Source: Desulfobacterales bacterium (GTDB lineage Bacteria > Desulfobacterota > DSM-4660 > Desulfatiglandales > B25-G16). Taken from it: a DNA stretch of 8,661 bases. The notes under the pieces are model-generated. The model saw only the letters and a program-made list of their open reading frames with translations. It did not search any database and was not told the DNA's origin. Below, in pieces: positions 7,040 through 8,661 of this stretch. The stretch is taken from assembly GCA_013375335.1 (NCBI GenBank), contig JABXJZ010000047.1, positions 1-8,661 of the forward strand, written 5' to 3'. A program made the position numbers and the translations under genes. Position 1 is the stretch's first letter. Every line of letters starts with the position of its first letter.

Positions 7040-8614
7040 TTAAAAGATAAAGTGGATCAAAGCAAAGGCAAAGAGGAGTATAATGCCCACAAGAATTCCC
7101 ACCCCGATGGGTCTTCTATATAAGTTTTCGTCGTAAATCTCGCTCGAGGAGTACCCGCTCAAATATCTCAGCCCTTGCGTGATTCTTAGATAAACATACG
7201 CTGCTAGTATCTCAAGGATTGAGATAGGATTCTTGCCCAAACGGACAATGATATATACTGCCCTGGAGCAGAACAGTTGTAATTTAAGCCTGAAGTTGCT
7301 CAGTGGTACATTACACACCCATACCAGAGTTCGCCCTCCCATTCGATAGAAATAGTCGAAATCCAGAATGGTCGCCCTATGGGGTGCGACCATGGCCTTG
7401 GCCAATACAAAGGCTAAACTGGCAAACATAAAGAGCTGAATGGTTCCTATTATGTGGGACGGGGTGAAGGGATGATAGTGGGCCATGGTGTAGGGAAGTA
7501 TGTCGAAGAGTATCTTGGGGTAAAAACCAATAAATACACAGGACAAGGCGGTCAGGCCCATGGCCAGTTGCATATTAAGGGGGACCTCCTTGGAGTCTAT
7601 CTCGTAGTTTCTGGCAAAGAAACAAAAGTAGCAAAGCTTCATAAAGGAGAGGAATGTTCCCACGGATGCAAGGATCAACATGAGCTCTAATATGGGCTTA
7701 TGAGCATCTACCACAGAGGATATAACCATCCCCTTACTTACAAATCCGTTAAATCCCGGTGCACCGGAGATGGAAAGGGCAGCTATGACGCAGGTGATAC
7801 AGGTAATGGGCATAAACCTTGCCAGGCCTCCCATCTCGGTCAACTTTCTTCTTCCTGTCATATACATAACCGATCCCATACACATAAACAGTAACGATTT
7901 ATACAAAATATTGTTAAAGGCATGGGCTATTCCGCCATTTATGCCCAGTCCGGTTCCCACTCCAATGCCTGCCACCATGTATCCCACCTGGCTGATGATA
8001 TGGTAGGCGAGGAGTCTTCTGGCATCATTTTGAAGTAATGCATAGGTTACACCATATATCGCCATTATTCCGCCCATATACGCTAGAAAATCAGCACCTG
8101 CGAAGCATCTGGCCAATACGTAAACACCTGTTTTTGTAGTATAAGCCGACAGGAAGACACTTCCTGAAAAGGTCCCCTCCGGATAGGAATCCGGTAACCA
8201 GGTATGAATAGGAATAAAGGCGGCATTCAGTCCAAAGCCACAAAGTATAAACCAGTAGGCAAGATCAGGTTCCAGACGAGCAATACCAATGGACCCTGTA
8301 CTCTTAGTGTAAATAATAATACCAACCAATAGGCAGCACCCGCCACATAGGTGCATTAGAATATACCTAAACCCGGCGTTAAGCGACTCCTTGTCCTTTT
8401 GGTACCATATGAGGAAGACGGATGAAACAGCCATAATCTCCCAAAAGGCAAATAGGCTGAAATAGTCTCCTGCAAAGACCACCCCTAACGAGCTTCCTAT
8501 ATAGAGGAAGGCTGCTATATGTTGCCCATCCTCCTTTATGTGCAGACAATAGACTATGGCCAAAAACCCTATAATGACAAATATGTACCCTACTGCTAAG
8601 CTCAGTCTATCAAC
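7040..8614 (-). CDS. Proton-conducting antiporter subunit, MrpD/NuoM family (5' end interrupted by TAG)
   Basis: This membrane protein belongs to the family of Na+/H+ antiporter subunit D and complex I subunits L/M/N, which move protons across the inner membrane. Residues are counted from the TTG at 8561-8563. Conserved family residues are Glu42 (FWEIMAVSS), HTWLPDSYPEG (120-130), Lys144 (TTKTGVYVLAR), DARRLLAYHIISQVGYM (180-196), His214 and Lys222 (AHAFNNILYKS) and GFNGFVSKG (270-278). About a dozen hydrophobic helices follow, ending in a last one at about 485-507. A C-terminal extension starts near DFDYFYR (401). The MrpD-type call fits the length and this extension better than NuoM, but the neighbouring subunits are outside the window. 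The TTG is unlikely to be the true start: it sits inside a hydrophobic helix, lacks a good ribosome binding site, and family-like sequence (VDRLSLAVGYIF) precedes it, bounded by an in-frame TAG. Confidence 0.85.
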   Translation of the reverse strand, partial: VDRLSLAVGYIFVIIGFLAIVYCLHIKEDGQHIAAFLYIGSSLGVVFAGDYFSLFAFWEIMAVSSVFLIWYQKDKESLNAGFRYILMHLCGGCCLLVGIIIYTKSTGSIGIARLEPDLAYWFILCGFGLNAAFIPIHTWLPDSYPEGTFSGSVFLSAYTTKTGVYVLARCFAGADFLAYMGGIMAIYGVTYALLQNDARRLLAYHIISQVGYMVAGIGVGTGLGINGGIAHAFNNILYKSLLFMCMGSVMYMTGRRKLTEMGGLARFMPITCITCVIAALSISGAPGFNGFVSKGMVISSVVDAHKPILELMLILASVGTFLSFMKLCYFCFFARNYEIDSKEVPLNMQLAMGLTALSCVFIGFYPKILFDILPYTMAHYHPFTPSHIIGTIQLFMFASLAFVLAKAMVAPHRATILDFDYFYRMGGRTLVWVCNVPLSNFRLKLQLFCSRAVYIIVRLGKNPISILEILAAYVYLRITQGLRYLSGYSSSEIYDENLYRRPIGVGILVGIILLFAFALIHFIF

Positions 8615-8661
8615 CTAGCAAAAGATGAGGTCATATCCTAAGAAGCGATATACCCAGCTTG
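8615..8661 (-). pseudogene. In-frame TAG and upstream part of the antiporter gene
   Basis: The antiporter frame meets TAG at 8615-8617. The same frame upstream is open to the window edge and reads GYIASLGYDLIFC, then TAG, then VDRLSLAVGYIF. In related antiporter subunits, as I recall them, a basic residue usually occupies the TAG position before the VDxLS strand. An AAG-to-TAG change, or another single substitution, would explain it. A frameshift is not needed, because both sides share the frame. The alternatives are a recent nonsense mutation, a sequence error, or genuine readthrough (UAG as pyrrolysine occurs in some Desulfobacterota). The window does not show which. Confidence 0.5.

Overview
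The window looks like chromosomal DNA from a Gram-negative anaerobe-type bacterium, most likely a Desulfobacterota (former Deltaproteobacteria) lineage. This is inferred from gene style: soluble multi-PAS histidine kinases, a tandem universal stress protein, a small CheY-like receiver with an extended loop, and a D-type Mrp/complex I antiporter subunit. No marker gene here fixes the taxonomy. Every gene I can support lies on the minus strand, so the biology reads from right to left. I see no tRNA, rRNA, CRISPR array, insertion sequence or phage gene.

Right edge (7040-8661): the C-terminal bulk of a proton-conducting antiporter subunit of the MrpD/NuoM family. The reading frame runs back towards the right window edge but is broken by an in-frame TAG at 8615-8617. 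Protein-like sequence continues in the same frame on both sides of it. A 297-bp spacer (7039 down to 6740) follows. It holds a good sigma-70-type promoter (TTGACA, 17 nt, TAGAAT) reading left, and then a leader of about 175 nt.

Centre (1765-6739): four compact genes in one apparent operon. They are a two-domain universal stress protein, a 697-residue cytosolic histidine kinase with an N-terminal NAD(P)-type Rossmann domain and two PAS domains, a 519-residue receiver-PAS-kinase hybrid whose ATG overlaps the previous stop codon, and a 129-residue stand-alone receiver with a strong ribosome binding site. No DNA-binding, enzymatic or other recognisable output domain is present. The module may therefore be a soluble phosphorelay that senses an intracellular (possibly redox or nucleotide) signal and acts through protein-protein contact or an unlinked effector. 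That reading is inference.

Left edge (1-1364): lysyl-tRNA synthetase (lysS), complete at its start and cut at its C-terminus by the window edge. A 400-bp stretch without a convincing gene separates it from the signalling operon. It is a housekeeping gene with no evident functional link to the kinases.
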